NCBI GenBank assembly: GCA_030737835.1
Contig: CM060850.1
Location: 16,032,734-16,096,733, forward strand
Direction: 5' to 3'
Origin: Acorus gramineus
Taxonomy: Eukaryota; Streptophyta; Magnoliopsida; Acorales; Acoraceae
Length of the DNA stretch: 64,000 bases
Below, one piece after another: positions 35,523 to 45,858 of this stretch; position 1 is the first letter of the stretch; every line of letters starts with the position of its first letter. A program made the translations under genes and the position numbers. Under the pieces are notes generated by a model, which was not told the DNA's origin, ran no database searches, and saw only the letters and a list, made by a program, of their open reading frames with translations.

Positions 35523-35630
35523 GATTCAACCGAAGAGCTCCCTCGCGATCTCAAACGAGAGGAAAGCATCATTGGTGACCATCTAGTCCAGTCGGGGAGG
35601 GCGTCAATGGTGATCATCGATGGATTCATC
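35523..35630 (-). pseudogene. Internally deleted exonuclease remnant, left arm
   Basis: The first 13 codons (MNPSMITIDALPD) are joined directly to the last 20 or so codons of the exonuclease, with a frame shift at the junction. About 530 bp of the middle, including all three catalytic motifs' core, is gone. Promoter and 3' flank remain homologous to the intact gene at 8060-8689. The same junction occurs in the right arm. Confidence 0.8.
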
Positions 35631-36027
35631 ACTGAAAGAAGAAGAGAGCGGCCTTGATTTGTGTTTGAAATCAATGTTTGAAAAGAGACTACCCATCTAT
35701 GTTCGTCTTTCCAGAATTAAAAAAAAAAAGAAAAAGGAAGAGATGTTTTGATTCGACATGGAGGTTGTTGTGATCGGTTGGTCACTGTTTTCCCGCCAGA
35801 AGACGTTTTTCCCGCCAGAATACTTAATTATTTGAAATTTGAAACCGTTAATAACTCTAATCTTATACACCAGCGGTAACAATTTAATGAACTAACAAAA
35901 TCACAAACCCACGATTCTCACAAATCCCAACGGTAACAATTAAATCAACTAATGAACCAACCCACGTTTGATAGAATTACAAATCCCCTGAAATCTCACA
36001 ATATTAATTACTCCCCCTCATCCTCAC

Positions 36028-36042
36028 CCATCTCTATATATA
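36028..36042 (+). promoter_or_regulatory. Probable TATA box of the left MADS gene
   Basis: CTCTATATATATC lies about 90 bp upstream of the ATG. The same word is present in the mirrored arm near 43008-43020. Confidence 0.5.
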
Positions 36043-36121
36043 TCAAACATAACCCAAACCCCAAACCTCTCTCTATTCAAACAGATGCCAAACCCAAACC
36101 CCTCTCTGTTCCACTGTTGAG

Positions 36122-36964
36122 ATGAAGAAAGGCATGGGTCGCAGGAAGGTTGAGATGAAGAAGATCGAAAAAGACAAGGCCCTCCAAGTTTGCTTCTCCA
36201 AGCGAAGGCAAGGTGTCTTCAAGAAGGCGAGCGAGCTGTCCCTCCTCTGCGGCGCCCACGTTGCGGTCATCATCTTCTCCCCCGGCGGCAAGCCCTACGT
36301 CTACGCCCAGCCCTCCCTCGACTACGTCATCAACACCATCACCTCCTCATCGAACCCAACACCACCATCATCTCTGCCGACCCACCAACAGAGGCGGATA
36401 GACGACCTCAACAGGGAACACGCGGAGCTCCTCGCGCGTCTGGAGGCCGAGCGAACCAAGTTACGCGAACTGAATCTCTCTCTGTCCGAGCTCGAGATGC
36501 GGAGGTCCAATGCGGAGGGGATGATGTCGAGGCGGACAGAGGAGATCTCTGTTCCGTTGGAGTACGCGAATGTGGGAGACCCGGTCCGATCCGCGGCGGA
36601 TCGGGCCGGCCCGCTCGCGGGGACGTGGGAGACGCCCATGGAGGAGCTCGAGATGTGGGAGGAGGCCGAGATGGAGGGGGTGAAGGAGGTGATGTCGAGG
36701 CCGCCGCTGCCGCCTTTGGAGTACGCGAATGTGGGAGACCCGCTCGCGGTGATGTGGGAGGAGGTCGAGATGGAGGGGATGAAGGAGGTGATGTCGAGGC
36801 CACCAACGCCGCTGTTGAAGTACGCGAATGTGGGCGTGGATCCGGAGGTCGAAGAGCGGCTTTTCTCACCTTACTTTGTCGGCGGCGGAGGCGGAGACGA
36901 TTGTGGTTTTTTTGGGTGCGAGCAGGGTTTTGATTCGATAGATATGGGTCAGTTTTTTTGTTGA
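36122..36964 (+). CDS. Type I (M-alpha, AGL61/AGL62-like) MADS-box transcription factor, left copy
   Basis: A single exon encodes 280 residues. The MADS domain occupies residues 5-64 (MGRRKVEMKKIEKDK, CFSKRRQGVFKKASELSLLC, AVIIFSPGGKPYVYAQPSLD). It is followed by a probable coiled coil at about 88-127 (RRIDDLNREHAELLARLEAE) and a C-terminal part with imperfect repeats of LEYANVGDP and EMEGVKEVMSRPP. No K-domain of type II MADS proteins is seen. The pattern fits plant type I M-alpha factors such as AGL61 and AGL62, intronless nuclear regulators acting in the female gametophyte and endosperm. The start could equally be Met5, which is the usual family start. It is a near-identical mirror of the gene at 42075-42929. 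It is GC-rich compared with its surroundings. Intact frame and promoter suggest it could be functional. Confidence 0.88.
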   Translation: MKKGMGRRKVEMKKIEKDKALQVCFSKRRQGVFKKASELSLLCGAHVAVIIFSPGGKPYVYAQPSLDYVINTITSSSNPTPPSSLPTHQQRRIDDLNREHAELLARLEAERTKLRELNLSLSELEMRRSNAEGMMSRRTEEISVPLEYANVGDPVRSAADRAGPLAGTWETPMEELEMWEEAEMEGVKEVMSRPPLPPLEYANVGDPLAVMWEEVEMEGMKEVMSRPPTPLLKYANVGVDPEVEERLFSPYFVGGGGGDDCGFFGCEQGFDSIDMGQFFC

Positions 36965-37137
36965 AGGTTTTATTAAGGTTTTAATTCTTTGGACATATAT
37001 TTTTTTGTGTGCAGCAGGTGTGAGTACTGTTTTAGGAATTCTTAATAATAATAGAGAGGGCATTTTTTTTATTTTTTTGATTCCATGGATATGTTTCAGG
37101 TTTTTTTTTTTTTTTTTTTGTTGAAGGTGTAGTTTTA

Positions 37138-38261
37138 GGGGAGTTATATACCCACCCCATACAATTAGAAAACCACCCCGTGATTAATCGTTTTTATGCA
37201 CTCGAAACCAAAGGAAAACCACCCCTACCGATCACACCCCATTTTGAACTAAGCCCACCCCCTGTACCGTTCGACAAATGTAGTGTCGATCAATTCTACA
37301 TACGTCGACATTTCTAATGTCGAACTGAAGGGTTATACAAACATTTTTTTGTTATAATATCGACACATGTATTGTCGATATGTGTTAAATATGTCGCCAA
37401 GCGGAATGTCGATACTAGCAGATTATTGAAAAATAAAAAAATAAATATCGGTCAACATATAAGATGTCGAGAAAAATGATAATGGTCAACAATGATAGTG
37501 TCGATACCAACAGATAATTGCAAGTTACTTCTTATGGATATGCTTGAACTTCATCATCTCGAGAACTCGATGTCATGTCCTTAGAATAATTTTTTCGATT
37601 GAAAGTTGTAGGTCGAATACGTTCCTTGAGAGTCATACTACACTGTAAAAAATTAAGTAAATACTTAATCATATACAAGAAATTAAGAGTTATATACACA
37701 CAAAATAAAAGAGTTATGCTTTTTAAACTAACATCAATCACATATTTGAATAAAAATCCTTGTTAGTTTATATTGCCAGCCTGGTTTGAATATAGATAAA
37801 AAATAATTTATATCAAACTAATAATTAGGAAATGAATCAAAATTATTGATCAACGAGGATTTCGAAGGATAAAATATAACACAAAAAAAAAACAAGAAGA
37901 AGATGTTAGTTTGAAAAGCATAACTCTTTTTATTTTTCAATAATCTGCTAGTATCGACACTCCGCTTGGCAACATATTTAACACATATCGACAATACATG
38001 TGCCGATATTATAACAAAAAAAAATATTTGTGTAACCCTTCAGTTCGACAGAAGAAGTGTCGACGTATGTAGCATCGGTCGACACTACATTTGTCGAACA
38101 ATATAGAGAGTGGGCTTGGTTCAAAATGGGTGGTGGTCGGTAGGGGTGGTTTTACGCAATAGCATTTAGTCGGGGTGGTTTTATAGGTTCTAAAAAATTG
38201 GATGGGTGGCTTTCCAATTGAGGTGGCTTTCCACTAAACAGGGGTTTAAATAACCGTCCCC
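37138..38261. mobile_element. MULE-type non-autonomous element with perfect 9-bp target duplication
   Basis: The 1,124-bp element starts GGGGAGTTATATACCCACCCC and ends, reversed, GGGGACGGTTATTTAAACCCC. Long subterminal stretches (about 37250-37440 and 37930-38110) are inverted copies of each other and contain repeated TGTCGA/TCGACA words. GTAGTTTTA flanks both sides (37129-37137 and 38262-38270). No transposase is encoded. It was inserted just beyond the left palindrome arm. Confidence 0.85.
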
Positions 38262-38262
38262 G

Positions 38263-38417
38263 TAGTTTTATTTTAATTTTTAGGCATCGCTGAGTACTGT
38301 TATAGGTATTTTTAATAATACTGGGTTTTTTTTATTGTATGTAAAGATAAAATATACCTATTAAAAATACCTATAACAGTACTCAGCGATGTCCAAAAAT
38401 TAAAATAAAACTACACC
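38263..38417. repeat. Short near-perfect inverted repeat (stem about 58 bp)
   Basis: The left arm contains TAGTTTTATTTTAATTTTTA, then CATCGCTGAGTACTGTTATA and GGTATTTTTAATA. The reverse complement lies at about 38357-38417, separated by about 35 bp. The word GAGTACTGTT also occurs at 37022 after the left MADS gene. The MULE-type element inserted into its left edge. Confidence 0.8.
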
Positions 38418-38579
38418 TTCAACCAAAAATAGGAGAGGGACGATCTCTATTAATAATAGGAGAGGTGAACAATCAGCCACTCATTTAGTGGACTATTACA
38501 ACAATATATATGGTAAGAGTATTAATGGAAAGCTAAATATAGCTATGTACAGCTGTGGTGTGTGATGTGCTGTCAAGGG

Positions 38580-41480
38580 ACGTTTGAATATGCCACATGA
38601 TCACGGACAAAATGGCAATTCCCTGATATTCGGCCTTGGTGCTAGGTCAGGCCACCGTGCTCTGTTTCTTTGAACTCCAAGATATAAGATTCTTGCCAAG
38701 AAAAACACAGTATCCATTAGTGGATTTTCGATCATCAATCGATCCGGCCCAGTCCGCATCAGTGTAGGCGGTGAGATTTAACGTGGACTGAGCAGAGAAG
38801 AAGAGACCATGTTGAATAGTAGATTTGAGATAACGGAGAATCCTCTTGACCACGCACCAATGATCCTCTAGGATTTTGCATGAACTGAGTGACTTTATTT
38901 ACGGAGAAGGCAATGTCCGGCCGAGTGAAGCTAAGATACTGGAGGGCTCCAACAGTACTGCAAAAGAGAAAGGGATCTTTCAAAGGAGTACCTTCAAACT
39001 TGGACAGCTTGCAGGACGTGGCCATGGGAGAGCTGACAGGCTTGACACAATTATCTTATGTTTGAGTAAGAGATCACGAATATACTTTTGTTGAGATAAG
39101 AACAGACCAGCCAGAGTACGGTGACACTCAATTCCCAGGAAATAATGAAGTGGGCCCAAGTCTTTTAAGGAGAACTCCAGGCCAAGGTCCCTAATATGAT
39201 GGTCCACCGAGTCAGAGTTATCCCCTGTGAGTAGGCCTGTCAACGGGTCGGGTCCAGACTCAGACCCGATCCGACCCAGATCCGATTATACGTGTAATAT
39301 GCCCGACCCGATTTGGACCCGACCCGAGTTGGACCTGACCCAGCGGACCCGAACAAATAAACAGGTCGGGTCCGGGTCCACCCCGCCCAGACCCGTTGGA
39401 CCCGAGACCTGATTGTTTTATTAAAATATGCTCATATATTATAAGACCATTAGTATTAGTTGATACATAATTTTATTTCTTACTTAACTTATTTTTGTAT
39501 CCACAAGTTCATAAATCATAATCATAACAAGCCCATAAATTATAAGTCATAATCATAATCATAACATTTTTTTCGTTGTGTTGATGTTGCAACTTGCAAG
39601 AACTTGATTGTTTAATATGTAATAAACTTAGTAATGTATTGTCGTCGGTTTGTTTGGACAATTAACTTATTAGCTTTTGAATTTGTATAATTAATTAGTT
39701 TGTTGCATGATTTATGTTTATTATTTAGGTTAATATGTTAGTGTTTATTGTTTTGAATGTTGTTTAGGTTAATATTGTTTTGAATGTTTGTATAATTAGT
39801 TATGTTTATTATTTAGGTTAATATGTTTCTTATGTTAGTGATTATTGTTTTGGATGTTGTTTAATAATTCATTTACTTTTTTTGACTTGTATAAAATTAT
39901 ATTCAAACATGGTCTCATTAATAATAATGTTTTGTTACAAAAAATTTCAAATAGAATGATAAGGCAAACAAAAACATGAGCTCTTTTTATTTTTTTTGTA
40001 CCAACCATCCGGGTCTGGTCGAACCCGGACCCGATCCAGGTCCGACGGGTCCGGGTCTGGGTCCGGCTCCGGGTCCAAATTTCCCCGGACCCGCCGGGTC
40101 TTGGGTTGAACTCGGACCCACCGGGTCTTGCCACGGGTCAGGTCCGGGTCCACCCCGACCCGACCCGTTGACAGGCCTACCTATGAGGATGATGTCGTCC
40201 ACATAGATGAGAACTAGTAGGAGACTGGACTTAGACCGTCGGATAAATAGAGAAGTATCAGACTTGGAGCCCACGAAGCCCATGCGAACCAGAAAACTGC
40301 TGAGACGAGAGAACCAAGCCCGCGGGGCCTGTTTGAGGCCATAGATGCTCCGATGGAGTTGACAAACATGGTTGGGTCGAGCTAGGTCAACAAACCCTGA
40401 AGGTTGTGCCATATAGGCAGTCTCTGCAAGAAAGCCCTGTAGAAAAGCATTATTAGCATCGAGTTGGCGCATAGGCCAGCCTTTGGACACGGCAAGGCTA
40501 CAGATAGTCCTGACAGTGGTCAGTTTGATAACCGGGCTAAATGTTTCGCCATAGTCAAGCCCCGGTTTTTGGTGGAACCCCTTGGCCACAAGACGAGCCT
40601 TGTACCTGTCCACTGAACCATCCGGTTTGTGTTTCAACTTGAAGACCCACTTACAACCGATGGGGTTCATATCAGGATGGTAGGGAACAAGAGACCATGT
40701 ACCATTCAGTAAAAGAGCATTCATTTCGGTGTCCATGGCCTGACGCCACCTAGGATCACGGTTGGCCTGTGTGAAACAAGTAGGCTCGACAGGTGAGGAG
40801 TGTAGGTCAACCATGAGACAAGTGGGCAGTGGGTATCGGGTGGCAAACCAGACTTTAGCTGTTCTGGTTTTATCCTGAGTCCTAGTGACCATCGGATGAG
40901 TACGAGTGAGAGGTGGACTAGTGGGAACCACAGGGGAGGGTGGGACGGCGGAGGAATTAGCATTAGTTGGGACTTCCATTGACGGGGTAGAAGATGGAGA
41001 GGACGAACTAGTGAGTGAGGGATTAGGAAGGGATGGGTGTAGAGGAGAGAGACAAGGATCAGGTGGACCTAGAATAGAGGATGCCGTTTTAGGAAGGGGT
41101 CTGGAGATCGGGATAGGTAGCGGACCAATAGGGATAGGAACCGAGGATGAGAACGGGGATAGTTGAGAAGATGAGTTGGGTGGAAGACCGAGAAAAGGGA
41201 AGGTGACTTCTTCAAAGACAACATCCTGGGAGATGTACACATGCCCAGTAGGGATATGTAAACACTGGTAACCTTTGTGTGATGCGGAGTACCCCAAGAA
41301 GACACATTACATAGACCGAAAGTCAAACTTATGGGTTTTGTAGGGGCGAAGATGAGGGTAGCAAGCAGAGCCAAACACCCTCAAGGAGAGGTAGTCAGGT
41401 GATTTCTTAAACAATTTTTGGAAAGGGGAAAGGTTGTGCAAAACCGTGATAGAATAAAAAGAAATTCTAGATGAAAATGT
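38580..41480 (-). pseudogene. Ty1/copia polyprotein fragment (integrase end, reverse transcriptase, RNase H), split by a hAT element
   Basis: Read on the minus strand the order is integrase end and linker (LHNLSPFQKLFKKSPDYLSL, LRVFGSACYPHLRPY, a stop after FDFRSM, then VFLGYSASHKGYQCL), reverse transcriptase (NPIGCKWVFKLKHKPDGSVD, LDANNAFLQG, SIYGLKQAPRAWF, LIYVDDIIL), and RNase H ([20 protein letters not shown]). The order is that of copia elements, with integrase before reverse transcriptase. Lesions include the nonsense codon near 41307, frameshifts near 38853 and 39010, and the inserted element at 39232-40179 just after YVDD. Gag, protease, most of integrase and both LTRs are absent, so only an internal fragment remains. 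Confidence 0.88.
39232..40179. mobile_element. hAT-type non-autonomous element nested in the copia reverse transcriptase
   Basis: The 948-bp element has termini TAGGCCTGTCAACGGGTCGG in both orientations. Subterminal regions are packed with GGGTCCGGGTC-like words, while the centre is AT-rich and non-coding. The flanks CCTGTGAG (39224-39231) and CCTATGAG (40180-40187) form an 8-bp target duplication with one difference. Removing it rejoins the copia frame at DDIIL with GDNSDSV. Confidence 0.9.
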
Positions 41481-41984
41481 GTGAAATATATTAACAAAAT
41501 TAAAAGTGTGAAATTTTTTCAACAAAGTTAAGAGGTATGGAATATATTAAAGATTTAGTTACATAAGGGTATGCTAGTCTTTTGTGTTTCTAAAATTGTA
41601 AAATGAAACTTTTTTAGATATAATTTTAAAAAATGACTGATTTAGTTATTTCTCACTTTTGAAAGACTTTTTTTTTGGTCATTTTTTCAATATTTGAAAT
41701 ATTGATTAGATTAGATAAAGGTGTTTACATCCATCAATGTAACAACATTATTAAATAAGATTTTTTTATATATATAATTTCTAAAAGTGTCTCATTTGAG
41801 TATTTCAACTTAGAAGTTTTCGTTCTATTTTTTTATATTTTCACTATATATGTTAAACTTTATTACATTATGAGAAAATCTAAATACTGAGTTATAAAAA
41901 TTTCAAGAGGATACAGAGATAGAGACCACAACCATGTTTATACACAGCAATTATAATGTATTGCATACAATAAAAAAAACCCCT
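41481..41984. other. AT-rich DNA between copia fragment and right palindrome arm
   Basis: No gene or repeat is recognised. Confidence 0.6.
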
Positions 41985-42074
41985 CCATTATTATTAAGAA
42001 TTCCTAAAACACTAATCAAACCCATTGACAATACAACAATATATGTCCAAAGAATTAAAACCTTAATAAAACCT

Positions 42075-42929
42075 TCAACAAAAAAACTGAACCATATCCA
42101 TCGAATCAAAACCCTGCTCGCACCCAAAAAAACCACAATCGTGTCCGCCTCCGAATCCGCCTCCCCCGCCGACAGAGTAAGGCGAGAAAAGCCGCTCTTC
42201 GACCTCCGGATCCACGCCCACATTCGCGTACTCCAACAGCGGCGTTGGTGGCCTCGACATCACCTCCTTCATCCCCTCCATCTCGACCTCCTCCCACATC
42301 GCCGCGAGCGGGTCTCCCACATTCACGTACTCCAAAGGCGGCAGCGGCGGCCTCGACATCACCTCCTTCACCCCCTCCATCTCGGCCTCCTCCCACATCT
42401 CGAGCTCCTCCACGGGCGTCTCCCACGTCCCCGCGAGCGGGCCGGCCCGATCCGCCGCGGATCGGACCGGGTCTCCCACATTCGCGTACTCCAACGGAAC
42501 AGAGATCTCCTCTGTCCGCCTCGACATCATCCCCTCCGCATTGGACCTCCGCATCTCGAGCTCGGACAGAGAGAGATTCAGTTCGCGTAACCTGGCCCGC
42601 TCGGCCTCCAGACGCGCGAGGAGCTCCGCGTGTTCCCTGTTGAGGTCGTCTATCCGCCTCTGTTGGTGGGTCGGCAGAGATGATGGTGGTGTTGGGTTCG
42701 ATGAGGAGGTGATGGTGTTGATGACGTAGTCGAGGGAGGGCTGGGCGTAGACGTAGGGCTTGCCGCCGGGGGAGAAGATGATGACCGCAACGTGGGCGCC
42801 GCAGAGGAGGGACAGCTCGCTCGCCTTCTTGAAGACACCTTGCCTTCGCTTGGAGAAGCAAACTTGGAGGGCCTTGTCTTTTTCGATCTTCTTCATCTCA
42901 ACCTTCCTGCGACCCATGCCTTTCTTCAT
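42075..42929 (-). CDS. Type I (M-alpha, AGL61/AGL62-like) MADS-box transcription factor, right copy
   Basis: A single exon encodes 284 residues. The first 110 residues, including the whole MADS domain (residues 5-64), are identical to the left copy. Differences are few: T-K to A-R in the coiled coil (AERARLREL), some substitutions in the repeated C-terminal part (PPLEYVNVGDPLAAMWEE), and four extra residues in the Gly-rich stretch (GGGGGFGGGHD). Frame, start context and TATA-like word are intact, so both copies could be expressed. In this orientation the two genes converge toward the transposon-filled spacer. The near-identity means either a recent inverted duplication or ongoing gene conversion between arms. 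Confidence 0.88.
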   Translation of the reverse strand: MKKGMGRRKVEMKKIEKDKALQVCFSKRRQGVFKKASELSLLCGAHVAVIIFSPGGKPYVYAQPSLDYVINTITSSSNPTPPSSLPTHQQRRIDDLNREHAELLARLEAERARLRELNLSLSELEMRRSNAEGMMSRRTEEISVPLEYANVGDPVRSAADRAGPLAGTWETPVEELEMWEEAEMEGVKEVMSRPPLPPLEYVNVGDPLAAMWEEVEMEGMKEVMSRPPTPLLEYANVGVDPEVEERLFSPYSVGGGGGFGGGHDCGFFGCEQGFDSMDMVQFFC

Positions 42930-43410
42930 CTCAACAGTGGAACAGAGAGGGGTTTGGGTTTGGGTTCTGTTTGAATAGAGAGAGGTTTGGGGTTTGGGTT
43001 ATGTTTGATATATATAGAGATGGGTGAGGATGAGGGGGAGTAATTAATATTGTGAGATTTCAGGGGATTTGTAATTCTATCAAACGTGGGTTGGTTCATT
43101 AGTTGATTTAATTGTTACCGTTGGGATTTGTGAGAATCGTGGGTTTGTGATTTTGTTAGTTCATTAAATTGTTACCGTTGGTGTATAAGATTATTAACCG
43201 GTTCAAATTTCAAATAATTAAGTATCTTGGCGGGAAAAACGTCCTTTGGCGGGAAAACAGTGACCAACCGATCACGAAAACTTCCACGTCGAATCAAAAC
43301 ATCTCTTCCTTTTTCTTTTTTTTTTTAATTCTGGAAAGACCAACATCGATGGGTAGTCTCTTTTCAAACATTGATTTCAAACACAAATCAAGTCCTCTCT
43401 CTTCGTCTTT

Positions 43411-43519
43411 CAGTGATGAATTCGACGATGATCATTATTGACGCCCTCCCCGACTGGACCAGATGATCACCAATGATGCTTTCCTCTCGTTCGAGTTCGC
43501 GAGGGAGCTCTTCGGTTGA
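43411..43519 (+). pseudogene. Internally deleted exonuclease remnant, right arm
   Basis: The N-terminal MNSTMIIIDALPD is fused to the C-terminal segment QMITNDAFLSFEFARELFG through the same deletion as in the left arm. The C-terminal part lies in a different frame from the N-terminal part, so translation from the ATG stops after 16 codons. The flanking DNA on both sides matches the intact locus at 8060-8689. Confidence 0.8.
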
Positions 43520-43900
43520 ATCTGCATTCTACGGTATGTGATATTGTACAGGGCATATTAGATGGATTTGTTGAAGCAGTTCTTTTTGTTGATATACAGG
43601 GTTTGTTGAATCCAAATAATTTGTGTGTTTTTCAATCTGTTATTTGGTTCTCGTTTGATATATTTTGTTATGCTTTTTGGGATATTGAAAGGTGGGAATT
43701 GATTTGATTTTGGTGAATTTGGAAGGAGAGATTTGGAATTATGGAAAAAAGCAAAGGAGGGATTCTGATTATTCTGAAATTATTCATTACCTTCAGTGTA
43801 GAACTATTGAGGGATTCTGATTGCTTATTTAATACGGTAGTTCTTTGTTCTGCTTTGTGGGAACTGAGGTTTTTGTTTCCAGATTGAAATAGACTATTGA

Positions 43901-44290
43901 ATTGTGCCTTGAAATAAATATTTTAGAATTTTAATTAAAATTAAAAGTTAAAACAATGTATTTTGATGTTAAACACTTGCAATTTTGATGCCTCAATGAA
44001 AATTTTAAAGGGCAGGCATTCCTGCAGCTTGCTAGTATTAAATCAGATTCAGGGACTTTATTGAGTTGAAATAGTGAATAAAACATTTTAATTTGATTTG
44101 AACCATGGTGTATTTAGTTTAATTTTCATGGTGGTCATTAATGACATTTGTTTGTTTTTTTTATTCTAGTTGTGAAAAAAATAAAATTTAACCAGTACAT
44201 GATACTTCTCCCAATTATTTGGATTTTTTTTTGTTATGTCCCAACTATTTGGATTCATTTTTTTTTTGGTCCCAACTATTTGGATTCAGG
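43901..44290 (+). repeat. Continuation of the exonuclease 3' flank duplication
   Basis: The reverse complement of about 7140-7680 is recognisable here: TTGATGTTAAACACTTGCAA, AATTTTCATGGTGGTCATTA, and the twice-occurring CCCAACTATTTGGATT. The MITE at 7355-7584 is absent, so it entered the other locus after the duplication. Confidence 0.7.
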
Positions 44291-44920
44291 TACGTTTCAG
44301 CCATGCTTGTTTAATTGATGCTTTGGTCATTGAATGTTTGATTGTTGTATTATATACCCAAGTGTTTGTGGAGACACTAGTTTTGATTCATGAAGATCAA
44401 TTCTTTAGGCATCTTTGTAGATTTTGGTGTGTGTGCGCCAAACACAGTTCATATGCAGTAGTTTTAATTGTTGATTCATCCTACTCATGAAGACGCTGAA
44501 TTACAAATTGATTATGTTTATGCGAAGTTAGTATAGCTTTTGTTTTTTAGATTTTTGTTTTTGTTTTTTAAAAGTTAATATAAACAACTTTTATGAAGAA
44601 AAAATGGTCAATATCACATATTTGTTTGCCTATAACATCTGTATATAACTTTCTATGTTGCTTTGTTTTGTGTACAGTAATCCCTGTGCCCTCATTTACC
44701 ATTATTTTCTCAAAAAAAGAACATTCTTGTGTTTCTTTATTTTCCTTTTTTTTAACTGATATCATTTTTAAGATTACAATTTTGTCCATCTTCCATGTAC
44801 CTTCATATAAATAAGCTAGATATTATACCTTTCTTTTGGATAAGTGTAATTCAATTTTGGGTTAAAGGATTCATCAATATATTGTAAAGATAATTGATTG
44901 CAACATATTATTGAATTGCA
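44291..44920. other. Intergenic or intronic DNA, no domain recognised
   Basis: It may be former intron of the kinase fragment that follows. Open frames of 70-85 codons have no recognisable homology. Confidence 0.5.
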
Positions 44921-44921
44921 G

Positions 44922-45400
44922 GAAGTGGTTGTGAAGAAGTTTTTAGATGAGGACTTTTCGGGTACGCATTGGATGAGTTTAGAAGCGAGGTGTGACAAGA
45001 CAACTACTCATTATTTTTTCTTTTGAGAATTCTTAATTACTATTTACACTTTACTTGTTTCCCAATGAGAAAGTCATGCCAATTAGATTTTTCTCCCTAC
45101 TGAATCACATCATCTTTTTATATACAATGTAGAAAGTATTTTGTGCATATTTTTTATTTGAAAAAAGGATTTATGTGTGTATTCTTTTTGGAATATATAC
45201 TTATACTCCATCCAATAATGTAAACATAGCTATGTTGGTTTTGATACCAGGTGCGCATAATACATAGGCTGTATCATCCAAATGTTGTTCTTTACATGGG
45301 TGCTGTTATTCACCCTCCAATCCTCACAATTGTCATGGAATTTTTTCCAAGGTAGAGGTCTCCATGTGCTCTATGACAAAGAAGCATGCCATGTTCTTTT
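44922..45400 (+). pseudogene. Raf-like MAPKKK (CTR1/EDR1 group) kinase-domain fragment, two exons
   Basis: Exon-like 44922-44989 follows an AG and reads EVVVKKFLDEDFSG, then after a frameshift ALDEFRSEV, the start of a Raf-like kinase domain with the invariant Lys of the VAVK motif and the helix C region. Exon-like 45251-45351 follows CCAG and reads [20 protein letters not shown] then [13 protein letters not shown], the next segment of the same domain, ending at a GT. The following segment is shifted and stops. No catalytic loop or DFG motif was found. The fragment keeps introns, so it came from genomic DNA. It is non-functional. Confidence 0.8.
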
Positions 45401-45667
45401 TATATTTAAATTTCCTTTTCCTCCTTACATATTTCCTTCTAGCAAAGTCTTCTTTGAATTTTTCCTTCATTTATTTCTCTTATGCTGAATGTTGTTAGAG
45501 TTCTTGATAATTAAGTAGCTTTGGTTATTTAATCATCTTGCTTACCATAGTGTGGATGCATGTGTGTTTGTATGCCTAATATTTCCTACTCTTGTATCTG
45601 TTCAATTGAGGTTGTTTCATTTCAGTATTGCAAAATTATTTCCTGTTTTGGGAAGAGAATTTAATAC
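45401..45667. other. AT-rich DNA, no gene seen
   Basis: No recognisable feature. Confidence 0.5.
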
Positions 45668-45858
45668 TGTTAGAATAAAGAAAAGGGAATTCTTGTTGTT
45701 ATATTAGAGGAGCCAAATGGCTCTATTTATAGATACATAGAGGAAACCCTAAAATACAAGATAAGGAATCTAGGAAATCTAAGAAACTAATAATAACTAA
45801 TAATATCACAATAATGATAATAAAGATATAATATTATCCTAATAATGATTCTTTAACA
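45668..45858 (-). repeat. 3' LTR of the TRIM-like element
   Basis: It is 191 bp, bounded by TG and CA, next to the polypurine tract GGGAGGGGG. Confidence 0.9.

Larger units (their letters stand above)
35100..37060 (+). repeat. Left arm of the large inverted repeat (MADS gene plus exonuclease remnant)
   Basis: The segment matches the reverse complement of about 41985-43900 through the exonuclease remnant, the shared promoter region, the MADS gene and its 3' flank up to the word GGAATTCTTAATAATAATAG. The spacer between the arms is about 4.9 kb. Small indels occur, for example in the flank at 43183-43195 and near the MADS C-terminus. Confidence 0.88.
41985..43900 (-). repeat. Right arm of the large inverted repeat
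   Basis: It is the reverse complement of 35100-37060 with a MADS gene and exonuclease remnant in mirrored order. On the far side, homology to the intact exonuclease locus continues to about 44290, further than in the left arm. Confidence 0.88.

Noticed and set aside
36190..36933. Alternative 247-codon frame inside the MADS gene and its mirror
   Set aside because: It is a frame shadow; the MADS domain is clear in the other frame and strand.
39987..40190. C-terminal Gly/Pro-rich tail of the 436-codon copia frame
   Set aside because: It is read into the nested hAT element; the real copia sequence resumes on the other side of the insertion.
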